Shown in pieces: positions 42,725 through 51,780 of a stretch of 64,000 bases of DNA. Every line of letters starts with the position of its first letter. Within the stretch, counting starts at the first letter, position 1. The notes under the pieces are model-generated. The model was not told where the DNA came from. It made no database searches and was given only the letters and a program-made list of their open reading frames with translations. Source of the stretch: Puniceicoccaceae bacterium Marseille-Q1082 (GTDB lineage Bacteria; Verrucomicrobiota; Verrucomicrobiia; Opitutales; Intestinicryptomonadaceae); the NCBI GenBank assembly GCA_904424815.1, contig CAJGBI010000001.1:310001-374000 (forward strand), read 5' to 3'. A program made the translations under genes and the position numbers.

Positions 42725-43913
42725 CGTTTTCAGATTGTCCCGCGCATGGTTTTTCGCAATTAAAAAATGTTTCCGGCGGAATTTTTGCGGTTTCCCCCGC
42801 CTCCGCCGATCCGCAAGCGCCGCCCCCCGCGCCCGCTTCGAGCTTCCTTTTGAGGGCGAGCTGCCCGCAAGCGGCGTCGATTTCCGAGCCCTTTTCGCGC
42901 CTGAGCGTGTGCGAGACGCCCTTCTCGGCGAGTATCTTCGCGAAGGCCGCCCTCCGCGCGGCGTCGCTGCGCCTCCACGGCAGGGATTCCACCCTGTTGT
43001 AGGGTATGAGGTTTACGTGCGCGTGCAGGGTTCTGGCGATTTTTGCGAGCTCCCGCGCCTGAGCGAAGGAGTCGTTGACATTTTCTATCATTATGTATTC
43101 GAGCGTGATCATGCGCCCGCATTTTTCCGAAAACTTTTTTGCGGCGGCTACGAGCCGCGCGAGCGGATATTTTTTATTTATGGGCATTATTTGCGAGCGC
43201 ACTTCGTCGGTCGCCCCGTGGAGGCTTATCGCGAGCCTGTACGGGAATCCCGTTTCCGCGAGCTTCTCCAGCCTGTCGGCGATTCCGCATGTCGACACCG
43301 TTATGCGCCGCGCCCCGAAGCCGAATTTTTCGGGGGAGTTGAATACCGCCAGCGCCGCGGAGAGGTTGTCGAAGTTCGCGAGCGGCTCTCCCATGCCCAT
43401 AACCACTATGTTTTCAAATTCAAATTTCGCCTCCGCCCTTCCGGACGTCAGGATTTTCCTCTCCACAAATGGCAGGGCCTGGGCGACTATCTCGCCCGCG
43501 GTCAGGTTGCGGACGAACCCGCGCATCGCCGACGCGCAAAACCTGCATCCGCACGCGCAGCCCACCTGCGTGCTGACGCAGAGCGTCTTTCTGGTTTTGC
43601 CGTCCTCGGCGGGGGCTTTGAGCAGCACGCATTCCACGAAATTGCCGTCGGGCAGGGCGAACAGGTATTTTTTTGTTTCGTCCCCAGCCTTTCGGTCCCC
43701 GACGAGCTTTGCGGGCTCGAAGTCAAACCTCTCCCCGAGAAATCCGGCGAGCTTTGCCGGCAGGGCGGGAAAGGCTTTGGGGGCGAAAATTTTCTTGGAG
43801 TATACGCAGTCGAACACCTGTTTTGCGCGGAATTTCTCGAACCCCGCCGCGGCGAGCTCGGAGGCGAGCTCCTCGCGGGAGAGCGCGTAGAATGGAATCC
43901 TGCCCGCGGGCAT
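42711..43913 (-). CDS. rlmN: 23S rRNA (adenine-2503-C2)-methyltransferase
   Basis: RlmN is a radical-SAM enzyme that methylates A2503 of 23S rRNA and A37 of some tRNAs. The 400-residue protein has the N-terminal RNA-binding domain (FRAKQVFDCVYSKKI), the 4Fe-4S motif with CX3CX2C spacing in GCACGCRFCASA, NIVVMGMGEPLANFDN, ITVSTCGIADRLEKLA and LAISLHGATDEVRSQIMPINKKY, and the catalytic Cys region near the end (SEIDAACGQLA). A tail of about 45 residues beyond that is unusual and Gly/Ala/Glu-rich; it overlaps the next gene. Confidence 0.94.
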   Translation of the reverse strand: MPAGRIPFYALSREELASELAAAGFEKFRAKQVFDCVYSKKIFAPKAFPALPAKLAGFLGERFDFEPAKLVGDRKAGDETKKYLFALPDGNFVECVLLKAPAEDGKTRKTLCVSTQVGCACGCRFCASAMRGFVRNLTAGEIVAQALPFVERKILTSGRAEAKFEFENIVVMGMGEPLANFDNLSAALAVFNSPEKFGFGARRITVSTCGIADRLEKLAETGFPYRLAISLHGATDEVRSQIMPINKKYPLARLVAAAKKFSEKCGRMITLEYIMIENVNDSFAQARELAKIARTLHAHVNLIPYNRVESLPWRRSDAARRAAFAKILAEKGVSHTLRREKGSEIDAACGQLALKRKLEAGAGGGACGSAEAGETAKIPPETFFNCEKPCAGQSENGEQL

Positions 43914-43925
43914 GCCGGCGTCCGC

Positions 43926-44147
43926 CTACAGGTTTTCGTTGGATATCGGGCGCCAGGTGTCCCTGTCGAGCGACCTGTTTTCGTCGCCGACGCGCTTTAA
44001 ATAGGAATCGGCGCTTTTGGTGTCTCCGGATATCACCGAGCCTATGGGGGTTCTTCTTGCGTCGTCCCTGACGTTTTCGGCGGTCGAGCACGCGGCGCAG
44101 AGCACCGCGCAGGCCGCGCCTATCAGCGCGAGTGTGGGATTTTTCAT
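43926..44147 (-). CDS. Small predicted lipoprotein
   Basis: The protein of 73 residues begins with a lipoprotein signal (MKNPTLALIGAACAVLCAAC), with Cys 20 as the lipidation site. The mature part is short and charged (STAENVRDDARRTPIGSVIS, SYLKRVGDENRSLDRDTWRP) and has no recognised domain. It sits between the CNNM/CBS gene and rlmN on the same strand with short gaps (36 and 12 bases), so it is probably co-transcribed. Function unknown. Confidence 0.7.
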   Translation of the reverse strand: MKNPTLALIGAACAVLCAACSTAENVRDDARRTPIGSVISGDTKSADSYLKRVGDENRSLDRDTWRPISNENL

Positions 44148-44183
44148 CGTGTTTTGCGTTTGCGTTTTGTTTGCGGCTTGAAG

Positions 44184-45206
44184 CTATTTTTTCGACTTTC
44201 TGGTGCGGGCGAGCTCCCGCATGTCGACGGCGATGTCGTCCGCTTCGAATATCTCCGAGCCCAGCAGGTGCTCGAAAATGTCCTCGAGAGTCACGACGCC
44301 CGTGAGGGAGGCGAATTCGTCCACCACTATCCCCATCTGCTGGTGCCTTTTGATGAGCTGGCGCATCACCGAGAGCGCGGAGCCGTTTTCGGGCACGAAT
44401 ATCGGCGCCTGCATGAAGTCGGAAATTTTGGTCTCGCCCTTGTCGCCAGCCACCGCCGTGAGTATATCGCGGCGGCGGACTATGCCGACTATGTTGTCTA
44501 TGGTGTCGGAGTAGACCGGAATTCTCGAAAAATTGAGGTTTGGGTTTTCGCTGAAAACCCGCTCGACCGTCATGTCCTTGTCGAGAGCCATCACGACGGT
44601 GCGGGGGGTCATGATTTCGGAAATCGCGACGTCGTCGAGCGACAGGGAATTTGCGATGAGGTCGCGCTCCTGGGGCGTTATCAGCCCGTCTTTTTGGCCC
44701 TTTTCGGCGAGCAGTATTATCTCGTCGTCGCCGGTGTCGCGCAGGCGCCCCGCGTCGCCGCCGCTTCCGGAGAGCTTTCCCGCGAGCTTTGAGAGGGGGG
44801 AAACGGCGTAGGCGAGCCAGTCGAACGGCCTGCGTAGGCGCAGCCGCAGCGACGGGCGGAAAAACGGGGCGAGAATTCCGGGCAGGATTTCGGCAAACGC
44901 GGCAAACGCGAGCGCCATTGCCGCAGAAAAAACGCAAACCGCGCCGGGCCCCGCCCCGAAGAGCGCCGCGAACTGCGCCCCCGCCGCGGCGGAGCCGAAT
45001 ACGGCGACGGCCGCGCGGAGAATTGAGGCGGCCCCCGCCGTTTCGGGAGCCGGCGCCGAAATTTTTTCAAGCCCCTCCCCGCCGCTTCCGGATTTGCGCC
45101 TTGCCGCGCCAGTTTCCGCGGGCGCGGCGCCGGCAGCCGATTCAGCCGCGCGGCATAGCGCGGCGAAAGCGAGCGTCAGGAAAACCGTTGCAGCCAAATA
45201 TGCCAT
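44184..45206 (-). CDS. CNNM/CBS-domain hemolysin-family membrane protein
   Basis: The 340-residue protein resembles the TlyC/CorC/CNNM group implicated in magnesium and cobalt transport. A hydrophobic N-terminal half (helices around residues 3-20, 65-85 and 90-115) precedes DEIILLAEKGQKDGLITPQERDLI, then two CBS domains (SEIMTPRTVVMALDKDMTVE to IPVYSDTIDNIVGIVRRRDIL, and PIFVPENGSALSVMRQLIKRH to VDEFASLTGVVTLEDIFEHLLG). The C-terminal CorC_HlyC domain is absent. The Ala/Gly-rich loop at residues 20-60 is low complexity. Confidence 0.87.
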   Translation of the reverse strand: MAYLAATVFLTLAFAALCRAAESAAGAAPAETGAARRKSGSGGEGLEKISAPAPETAGAASILRAAVAVFGSAAAGAQFAALFGAGPGAVCVFSAAMALAFAAFAEILPGILAPFFRPSLRLRLRRPFDWLAYAVSPLSKLAGKLSGSGGDAGRLRDTGDDEIILLAEKGQKDGLITPQERDLIANSLSLDDVAISEIMTPRTVVMALDKDMTVERVFSENPNLNFSRIPVYSDTIDNIVGIVRRRDILTAVAGDKGETKISDFMQAPIFVPENGSALSVMRQLIKRHQQMGIVVDEFASLTGVVTLEDIFEHLLGSEIFEADDIAVDMRELARTRKSKK

Positions 45207-45266
45207 TTGCCCCCCAGTAGAATTTTTTTTCCGGCGGATTTCAATTCTTTTATTTGAGAGGGCGGA

Positions 45267-45584
45267 CTACGCTTCGGGATCCGCGCACCATTTCGCGTAG
45301 CTCTCCGAGGCGTCCGCCAGCGACGCTATTATCTGCGGGCATTCGTATGGGTGTATTTCGGCGAGCCTTCGCGCGGCGGCGTCGAGCTTTTCGGGCGAAG
45401 TCTTTATGGTTACCGGAAATTCCTCGGCGCATTCCGTTTTCCCCCTCCACTTGTAAATCGAATCAATGGGCGATTCTATTTGGGCGCAGGCGGCGAGTTT
45501 CTCGAATACGAGAGTTTCGGCTATGAGTTTCGCCGATTCGCGGCTTGCCGCGGTGGTGCATATTATTGCGATTTTGCCTTGCAT
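45267..45584 (-). CDS. cutA: Divalent-cation tolerance protein CutA
   Basis: CutA1 is a small trimeric ferredoxin-fold protein linked to copper and divalent-cation tolerance. The 105-residue protein has the family hallmarks AIICTTAASRESAKLIAETLVFEKLAACAQI, the YKWRGKTECAEEFPVTIKTS strand and the C-terminal IHPYECPQIIA. A longer frame reaches upstream to 46007, but the family start and the opposing Gfo/Idh gene support MQGK at 45584. It is transcribed convergently with nothing downstream except the CNNM gene, 60 bases away. Confidence 0.9.
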   Translation of the reverse strand: MQGKIAIICTTAASRESAKLIAETLVFEKLAACAQIESPIDSIYKWRGKTECAEEFPVTIKTSPEKLDAAARRLAEIHPYECPQIIASLADASESYAKWCADPEA

Positions 45585-45786
45585 ATGCGTTTCCCCGAAA
45601 AGCTCAAAATTATGTTGACTATTCGGCAAATTCCCCCAAACATCTGTTTCAATCCAAAGGGGACGGCACTTATATCCGACGGGGGCGGTTGGGGGCAAGA
45701 CTAATTTTTGCCGCGCACTTTCGTTTCCGCCGTTCGGCGTTTTCCCCTTTGCGCTTTTTAACAACAATATTAAAAGGAATAAAAAT

Positions 45787-47169
45787 ATGCTAAATCGCAG
45801 AAACTTCTTAAAAGGCGCCGCCATGGCGGGCGGTCTAATGATTCTTCCTTCGTGGAGCATCGCCAAGACTCCTGGGCCGAATTCCAAGCTTCGCTTGGCT
45901 CTCGTAGGCTGCGGCGGGCAGGGCAGGGCGGCCATCGCGCGCCTCAAGGATTGCCCGCTCGTCGAATTCGTGGCGTTCTGCGATGTTGACGACAACATGG
46001 CGGCCAAGACCTACAAGGAGTATCCGACCGTCCCCCGCTTCCGCGACTACCGCGTGATGCTCGACAAGATGGACAAGCAGATCGACGCTGTGACCATCGC
46101 CACTCCCGACCACATGCACTATCCCATAGCGGCGTGGGCGATCGCCAAGGGCAAGCATGTATTCTGCGAAAAGCCCCTCACCCGCACTATTTGGGAGGCC
46201 AACGAGCTCAAAAATCTCGCCGCCAAGGCTGGCGTCATAACCCAGATGGGCAACCAGGGCCACACCAACGAGGGCTGGCGCCTCATAAGGGAATGGTACG
46301 ACGCCGGCGTCATCGGCGAAATCGAGGACATCTACATTTGGACGAACCGCCCGATTTGGCCGCAGGGAGACTTGAAAATGCCCAAGGGGCAGCCCGTGCC
46401 CTCGACGCTCGACTACAAAGTCTGGCTCGGCGTGGCGCCCTACCAGCCCTATTCCAAGAGCTTCGTGCCCTTCAACTGGCGCGGTCTCCGCAATTACGGC
46501 ACGGGGGCTGCGGGCGACATGGCCTGCCACTTCCTCGACGTCCCGTATTCGGCTTTCGACCTCGGCTATCCGATGAGCATCGTCGCCAACTCGACCCCGT
46601 TCAACGATTACAGCTGGCCGTCGCAGGCTTCGAGCGTCATGACTTTCGTCAACAAGCGCGGCGTGGGCGACCGCATACGCCTGCACTGGTACGACGGCGG
46701 CCGCAGGCCGAAGGAAATCAAGAGGGTCGATCCCGAATTCCTAAAGCCCGACCCGAAGAATCCCTGGAACCGCGCCAACTGCACATTCATCGTTGGCACC
46801 AAGGAAACCGTCTACACCAACGAGTACGGCGGCGAAACCTACATTTATCCCCGCCCGAGGATGAAGGAAATCGCCAAGAGTGGCGCGCTGCCCAAGAAGA
46901 CCATCGCGCGTTCGACGGCTCCCGGAAACCCGCACTTGGAATGGGTGAAGGCGTGCCTGGAAGGCAAGCAGCCGATGGGCAACTTCAATTACGCCGCCCC
47001 CTTCACGGAAATGGCTCTGCTCGGCATGGTGGCCATTCTCTTCCCCGAAAAGGAGCTGACTTACAAGCCCTCTACGATGAGCTTCGTAAACTGCCCCGAA
47101 GCGGACAAGTACGTGAAGTCCCTCTATGCGTACAACAAGGCGTTCCTCCCGTCGAAGATAAGGCTCTGA
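45787..47169 (+). CDS. Gfo/Idh/MocA-family oxidoreductase with TAT signal
   Basis: This NAD(P)-dependent sugar or cyclitol dehydrogenase-type protein has 460 residues. The N-terminus NRRNFLKGAAMAGGLMILPSW is a twin-arginine signal, so it is exported folded with its cofactor. Then come the Rossmann motif LALVGCGGQGRAAI, ATPDHMHYPIA, the catalytic-Lys region GKHVFCEKPLTR and a C-terminal alpha/beta domain with GTGAAGDMACHFLDVP. Many such secreted paralogues occur in Verrucomicrobiota and Planctomycetota. The substrate is not predictable. The 45585-45786 gap has an AT-rich stretch but no clear promoter. Confidence 0.9.
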   Translation: MLNRRNFLKGAAMAGGLMILPSWSIAKTPGPNSKLRLALVGCGGQGRAAIARLKDCPLVEFVAFCDVDDNMAAKTYKEYPTVPRFRDYRVMLDKMDKQIDAVTIATPDHMHYPIAAWAIAKGKHVFCEKPLTRTIWEANELKNLAAKAGVITQMGNQGHTNEGWRLIREWYDAGVIGEIEDIYIWTNRPIWPQGDLKMPKGQPVPSTLDYKVWLGVAPYQPYSKSFVPFNWRGLRNYGTGAAGDMACHFLDVPYSAFDLGYPMSIVANSTPFNDYSWPSQASSVMTFVNKRGVGDRIRLHWYDGGRRPKEIKRVDPEFLKPDPKNPWNRANCTFIVGTKETVYTNEYGGETYIYPRPRMKEIAKSGALPKKTIARSTAPGNPHLEWVKACLEGKQPMGNFNYAAPFTEMALLGMVAILFPEKELTYKPSTMSFVNCPEADKYVKSLYAYNKAFLPSKIRL

Positions 47170-47258
47170 TTCGGAGCGTTTGGCGATCCCCGCGGGCGGG
47201 CGTCTGTCCGCCTTGCGGAAGGGGTTTTTTGGAGCCAATCCGAAAATTTCCAAAATTT

Positions 47259-47288
47259 GGGCGAAGCGCGGCGCTTCGCCCTTTTTTT
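47259..47288 (+). terminator. Rho-independent terminator after the Gfo/Idh gene
   Basis: Stem GGGCGAAGC / GCTTCGCCC (47259-47267, 47273-47281) is followed by seven T residues (47282-47288). The rest of the gap 47289-47475 shows no gene. Confidence 0.87.
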
Positions 47289-47475
47289 GCCCGGATTTTT
47301 TATGGAGTGGCGGCGGCGCGCTCCAAATGCGGTCTTGCGCGCTTGGGGCGCGCAAAATTCCCTTTCGCCTCTTCGCTCCGCTTTTTTGGGGAAAGCCCGC
47401 GCGCCGTGTTTTCTTCGCGGATTTTCGCCCGCCGCGGCGCATTTTTGAATATTTTTTGGGGAGCGAAAAATTTTA

Positions 47476-47503
47476 TTGATTTTGGCGCGGACACAAATAA
47501 AGT
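47476..47503 (+). promoter_or_regulatory. Candidate promoter of rplY
   Basis: TTGATT (47476-47481) and TAAAGT (47498-47503) are 16 bases apart. This gives a leader of roughly 80 bases before rplY. Confidence 0.5.
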
Positions 47504-47530
47504 AGAAGCCTTTTAATTCAATGACTTCTT

Positions 47531-47550
47531 GCCGGTTCGTTTGGACCGGC
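47531..47550 (+). promoter_or_regulatory. Hairpin in the rplY leader
   Basis: GCCGGT (47531-47536) pairs with ACCGGC (47545-47550) around an 8-base loop, about 40 bases before the rplY ATG. Ribosomal-protein leaders often bind their own product, but nothing here proves it. Confidence 0.35.
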
Positions 47551-47591
47551 GGGGAGTCGCTATATCGGAATTTTTACATAACCATAGCAAA

Positions 47592-48251
47592 ATGAAGCAG
47601 ATAAATCTAAACTCAACCATCAGGAATCAAATAGGCGGCAATTCCGCGAAACGCTATCGCAAAAGCGGCCAAATCCCCGCCGTAATTTACGGCGAAAGCG
47701 GGGAAAAGAACCTCCTGATAGAAGAAAAGAGCCTCGTTGCGGCCTTGAAACAGGTCGTTGGTAAGGCGGTTCTCATAGAATTGGCATTCTCCGACGGCAC
47801 GGAATCCCGCTACGCGATGATAAAGGATACCGCCCGCAACCCCCTCACGGGCGCCGTCGAACACGTTGACTTTATCGAAGTCGTCAGGGGCAAGCCCATG
47901 CACGCCGTTCTCCCGCTCCACTTCTCCGGAGAGGCATACGGCGTCAAGAACGAAAACGGCGTCCTCGAAATCCACGAGCACGAAGTCCGCGTAAAGTGCC
48001 GTCCCCGCGACCTCCCCGAAATGATCGAAATCGACGTTTCCGAGCTCAAGGTCGGCGAAGCAATACACCTCAAAGACGTCAAGGCGCCCGAGGGGGTTGA
48101 GTTTGAATCTGATCTCGAGGACGTGCTCTGCACCTGCAATCTCGTAAAGGAAGAGCCCGAAGAAGAGCCGGCCGCCGCCCCCGCCGAAGGCGAAGCCGCC
48201 GCTCCCGCCGCGGACGCCGCAGCCAAAGGGGCGGCCCCCGCGAAGAAGTAA
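47592..48251 (+). CDS. rplY: 50S ribosomal protein L25 (CTC form)
   Basis: L25 binds 5S rRNA. The 219-residue protein is the long CTC type: an N-terminal L25 domain (residues 1-90, NSAKRYRKSGQIPAVIYGE, RNPLTGAVEHVDFIEV) and a C-terminal beta domain (residues about 95-185), then a low-complexity Glu/Ala/Pro tail. The start is ATG 47592, since residues encoded upstream do not fit the family. It heads a run of translation and replication genes, with pth 41 bases downstream. Confidence 0.94.
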   Translation: MKQINLNSTIRNQIGGNSAKRYRKSGQIPAVIYGESGEKNLLIEEKSLVAALKQVVGKAVLIELAFSDGTESRYAMIKDTARNPLTGAVEHVDFIEVVRGKPMHAVLPLHFSGEAYGVKNENGVLEIHEHEVRVKCRPRDLPEMIEIDVSELKVGEAIHLKDVKAPEGVEFESDLEDVLCTCNLVKEEPEEEPAAAPAEGEAAAPAADAAAKGAAPAKK

Positions 48252-48292
48252 TTTCAGGGCGCCCGGGCGCCCGCGTTCTTTAAAAGGCAAAC

Positions 48293-48907
48293 ATGTCCGT
48301 CAATTTAGCCGTGGGGCTCGGCAACTCCGAGGCCCGATACGCCCTGACGCGCCACAATGCGGGCGCGCTCGCCCTCGAGCGGCTCGCGAAGTCGTGCGGG
48401 GTGGAATGCATGCGCTTCGACAAGTACGCAAACGCCTATTTGGCGAAGGGGAGCATAGCCGGAAAGCCGCTTGCCTTCGCTTTTGCGGAGGGGTATATGA
48501 ACGAAAGCGGCAGGGGGCTTGCGAGAATCCTGAAACGGCTGAAAGCAGACATATCCTCTGTCGCGGTGATATACGACGACATCACCATAGGCGTCGGCAG
48601 GATGAAGCTTTCAAGGGGCGGGTCGTCGGGCGGCCATAACGGCGTCGCCGACATAATGGAATTTTGCGGAAATTCGTTCGTCCGCGTCCGCATAGGCGTC
48701 GGCGCCAAGGCGGACAAGCGGATGGATTTGGCGGACCATGTCCTCGGGAAGCTTTCCGAGGCCGACCTTGCGGCGATATCGGCCCTTCCGGTTCGCGAAT
48801 GTTTTTCGCTGCTCCTTTCCAAAGGGCTGGAGGCCGCTCAGAACGAAATAAACCGCAGGGCGGAACCCCGCCCGCGCGAATCCGGCGGAGGCTGCGGGGG
48901 CGCTTGA
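48293..48907 (+). CDS. pth: Peptidyl-tRNA hydrolase
   Basis: Pth frees tRNA from prematurely released peptidyl-tRNA. The 204-residue protein has AVGLGNSEARYALTRHNAGALAL (Asn and catalytic His of TRHNAG), GYMNESG (second Asn), VIYDDITIGVGRMKLSRGGSSGGHNGVADI (acid and third Asn), and RVRIGVG. The Gly-rich tail (RESGGGCGGA) is unimportant to the fold. The HDEL-like acidic motif reads YDDITI here, a mild variation. It follows rplY, a common pairing. Confidence 0.94.
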   Translation: MSVNLAVGLGNSEARYALTRHNAGALALERLAKSCGVECMRFDKYANAYLAKGSIAGKPLAFAFAEGYMNESGRGLARILKRLKADISSVAVIYDDITIGVGRMKLSRGGSSGGHNGVADIMEFCGNSFVRVRIGVGAKADKRMDLADHVLGKLSEADLAAISALPVRECFSLLLSKGLEAAQNEINRRAEPRPRESGGGCGGA

Positions 48908-48986
48908 AAGCTCCGGCGGTTTTTCCGAGCAGCCGCGGCGCGCTTCCGAAGGCGGAAACAGAAAACAATTTAAACAAACCTAAAAT

Positions 48987-49277
48987 ATGAATACCAAGAA
49001 GTACAAAGCAACGTTCATTCTCGATACGAGAGGCTATACCGAGCCCGTAGAAACCCTTATCGAAAAGATAAAGTCCGTGGTGGAATCCTGCGGCTGCAAA
49101 ATCGAATCGGTTGAGAACCTCGGGCAGAAGGCTTTCGCCCGCGTCACGGACCGCAATTTTCCGGCGGGCATCTACGTGGACGTAAACTACGAGGGGGATT
49201 CTTCCTCGAACGCCCTCATAAAGGAAAAGTTCCGCCTCGACAAGACGGTGGACCGCATCCTCGTTCTCGCGCAGTAA
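48987..49277 (+). CDS. rpsF: 30S ribosomal protein S6
   Basis: S6 is a small RRM-like protein of the 30S platform that pairs with S18. The 96-residue protein shows YKATFILDTRGYTEPVETLIEKIKSVVESCGCKIESVENLGQKAFA, with the alternating strand and helix pattern, and the conserved C-terminal RLDKTVDRILVL. Unlike the common rpsF-ssb-rpsR-rplI order, no rpsR lies between ssb and rplI here. Confidence 0.92.
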   Translation: MNTKKYKATFILDTRGYTEPVETLIEKIKSVVESCGCKIESVENLGQKAFARVTDRNFPAGIYVDVNYEGDSSSNALIKEKFRLDKTVDRILVLAQ

Positions 49278-49296
49278 CTCTCAATTTCCCAAAGCG

Positions 49297-49767
49297 ATGT
49301 CCTCTTTCAACAAAGTCATCCTGATGGGGAACTTCACCCGCGACCCCGAACTGAGGCAGACCCAGAGCGGAACGAGCGTGTGCCGTTTCTCCATTGCCGT
49401 GAACCGCTCCTACAATTCGCAGGACGGCTCGACCCGCGACGAAACTTGTTTTGTTGAAGTGGATTCCTTCGGCAGAACAGCGGAAAACATCGCAAAGTTC
49501 TTCTCCAAGGGCAGGCCGATTCTCATCGAGGGAAGGCTCCGCCAGGATTCGTGGGAAGACAAGCAGACCGGCCAGAAGCGCACCAAGCTTCTCGTGGTTC
49601 TCGAACGCTTCGAGTTTGTCGGCTCCCGCGACCAGCAGGGCGGCGGATATGGCGGCGGCGGGTACGACGGCGGGGACTATTCGTCCTCCTCTCCGGCTCC
49701 GCGCCAGCCGCGGCACCAGCCCCAGCAGCGCAGCGAAGATCTCGAGGACGACGACGTTCCGTTCTGA
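49297..49767 (+). CDS. ssb: Single-stranded DNA-binding protein
   Basis: SSB protects single-stranded DNA and recruits repair and replication proteins. The 156-residue protein has the OB fold (residues 1-110: FNKVILMGNFTRDPELRQTQSGTSVCRFSIAVNR, RPILIEGRLRQDSWEDKQTGQKR), a Gly/Tyr/Pro/Gln-rich linker (110-145) and the acidic C-terminal tip DDDVPF that binds partners. It lies 19 bases after rpsF and 48 bases before rplI. Confidence 0.96.
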   Translation: MSSFNKVILMGNFTRDPELRQTQSGTSVCRFSIAVNRSYNSQDGSTRDETCFVEVDSFGRTAENIAKFFSKGRPILIEGRLRQDSWEDKQTGQKRTKLLVVLERFEFVGSRDQQGGGYGGGGYDGGDYSSSSPAPRQPRHQPQQRSEDLEDDDVPF

Positions 49768-49815
49768 TTTCTCCGCCGAAAACAACCCTCTTGCAATTAA
49801 AAACAACACACAATC

Positions 49816-50307
49816 ATGGCTACAACCAAAGTACTAATAGTAAAGCCCGTCGAAAATCTGGGCGGCGAAGGCGAACAGGTCGCCGTCAAGGCGGGATACG
49901 CCCGCAATTATCTCTTCCCCAAGAAGATTGCGATACCCGTAAACAAGGCCAACAAAAAGCAGATTGAAGCCCTTATAAAAGCCCGCGAGCTCCGCGAGGC
50001 CAGGGAACTCGAAAACGCCCAGTCTCTCGCCAAGGTTTTGGCGGACATGTCCATAGCGTTCGCGGTAAAGACCGGCGAGGGCGGCAAGCTCTTCGGCTCC
50101 GTCACGGCCGCCGACCTGCTCGCCAAGATCGCCGAGGGCGGCGTGGAGCTTCCCAAGAAGGCGATACACCTCGCAGCCCCCGTCAAGGAGCTCGGCAGGC
50201 ACACCGCCCAGATAAAGCTCCACCACGACGTCAAAGTGGACTTCGCGTTTGAGGTCGTCTCGGAAAATCCGATAGAGGATTCCCCCTCCGAAGAAGACAA
50301 AAAGTAA
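49816..50307 (+). CDS. rplI: 50S ribosomal protein L9
   Basis: L9 is an elongated 50S protein with two RNA-binding domains. The 163-residue protein has the N-terminal VLIVKPVENLGGEGEQVAVKAGYARNYLFPKKIA, the long central helix (QIEALIKARELREARELENAQSL) and the C-terminal domain LFGSVTAADLLAKI to GRHTAQIKLHHDVKVDFAFEV, plus a short acidic tail. It sits between ssb and dnaB, as in many bacteria. Confidence 0.95.
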   Translation: MATTKVLIVKPVENLGGEGEQVAVKAGYARNYLFPKKIAIPVNKANKKQIEALIKARELREARELENAQSLAKVLADMSIAFAVKTGEGGKLFGSVTAADLLAKIAEGGVELPKKAIHLAAPVKELGRHTAQIKLHHDVKVDFAFEVVSENPIEDSPSEEDKK

Positions 50308-50343
50308 TCCTTTCCGTATCGGGCTCCGATGGAGGAAAGTTTT

Positions 50344-51780
50344 ATGCCAAAGAAAACCGCGGGTCGCCGTAAGGGCGGCGCCGCGGCTTTTCAATCCGAC
50401 GAGCGGACCGCCGTTTTGGGGCGGGATCTGCCGCATAATACCGACGCCGAGGAGGGCGTTCTCGCGAGCATCCTGCGCGACACTTCAAGCGACGTCATAA
50501 CCGCCTGCATATCCTCAAAAATCCGCGAGGACTACTTTTTCAAGCCGGCCCACCGAATCATGTATTCGGCGATGCTGGCGCTCTACAACCAGAAGCGCGA
50601 AATCGACGAAATCGTGCTCGCAGAGTACCTGAATTCCCGCAACGCGCTCTCCGACGTCGGCGGAGTCGTGGAGATTAGCAGAATCGCGGGCCGAATAGAG
50701 ACCCCCGCCCATTTTCAGGAGTGGCTGGGCATCATCCGCGAAAAGTACTTTTTGCGCACCCTTATCCGCGCGTGCTACGACGCCATTGAGGGCGCGTACC
50801 AGAACGAGGGCGGCATAGACTATTTCATAGAGGGGGTTGAGGAAAAAATCCTCGGCATATCGCAGGACAGGGTGGGGGACACCGTGCGGAAGGCCGACGA
50901 GCCCGACCAGGTCGACGCCGCCGTCGCGCGCATAAACTCCCTCATAAAAAACAAAGGGCAGATGATGGGCGTGCCCACGGGCTTCACGCAGCTCGACGAG
51001 CTCATGGGCGGCCTGCACCCGAACGAAATGATAGTAATCGCGGGGCGCCCGGGCACGGGCAAAACCTCGATCGCTCTGAATATAGCCGAGCGCGCGCTGT
51101 TTGGCGTCAACCCCGTGCCGACTCTCATATTTTCCCTCGAGATGCTCGCCGAGCAGCTCCACCAGCGCATAATAGCCTCCCGCGCGCGCATAGACCAGCA
51201 CGCCCTCAGCCGCGGAATGCTCAAAAAGGAGTCCATAGCCGACATCAACGCCACTGCAAAGGAGCTCAAAAACGCCCCGCTCTGGATAGACGACACCGCA
51301 GGCATATCAATTCTCGAAATGCGCGCCAAGGCCCGGCGCCTCAACCAGCAGCTCGGCGGAAAGCTCGGGCTCGTTGTGGTGGACTACCTCCAGCTCTTGC
51401 GCGGCAGCGACCCGAACCTCCCGAGAGAGCAGGAGGTGGCTGAAATTTCGCGCGGAATGAAGGCGATGTCGAAAGAGCTCCGCGCTCCGGTGATAGTGCT
51501 CGCGCAGCTCAACCGCGACTCCGAAAAGGAGACCCGCGCCCCGCGCGCGAGCGACCTTCGCGAATCCGGCTCCATAGAGCAGGACGCCGACGCCATTTTA
51601 CTATTGAGTAGGCAGAGAAAATCTGCCAGTGATGACGAAGCCACTTCAAACTCGCAATGGCTGATTCGGGCGGAGCTGGCAAAGCAGCGAAACGGCCCCA
51701 CGGGGGTCGCGACCTTGCTTTTCAACAGAAACTACACCCGCTACGAGAACTATTCCCTCAGAGACGATGTCAATATTTAG
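50344..51780 (+). CDS. dnaB: Replicative DNA helicase DnaB
   Basis: DnaB is the hexameric 5'-3' helicase at the replication fork. The 478-residue protein has the N-terminal domain (LPHNTDAEEGVLASILRD), linker helix, and RecA-like core: GFTQLDELMGGLHPNEMIVIAGRPGTGKTS (Walker A), IFSLEMLAEQL, LVVVDYLQLL (Walker B), LAQLNRDSE, and the C-terminal Arg region KQRNGPTGVATLLF. The upstream ATG 50329 overlaps the GGAGG ribosome-binding site (50331-50335), so ATG 50344 is the real start. Its end overlaps bamA by 14 bases. Confidence 0.96.
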   Translation: MPKKTAGRRKGGAAAFQSDERTAVLGRDLPHNTDAEEGVLASILRDTSSDVITACISSKIREDYFFKPAHRIMYSAMLALYNQKREIDEIVLAEYLNSRNALSDVGGVVEISRIAGRIETPAHFQEWLGIIREKYFLRTLIRACYDAIEGAYQNEGGIDYFIEGVEEKILGISQDRVGDTVRKADEPDQVDAAVARINSLIKNKGQMMGVPTGFTQLDELMGGLHPNEMIVIAGRPGTGKTSIALNIAERALFGVNPVPTLIFSLEMLAEQLHQRIIASRARIDQHALSRGMLKKESIADINATAKELKNAPLWIDDTAGISILEMRAKARRLNQQLGGKLGLVVVDYLQLLRGSDPNLPREQEVAEISRGMKAMSKELRAPVIVLAQLNRDSEKETRAPRASDLRESGSIEQDADAILLLSRQRKSASDDEATSNSQWLIRAELAKQRNGPTGVATLLFNRNYTRYENYSLRDDVNI

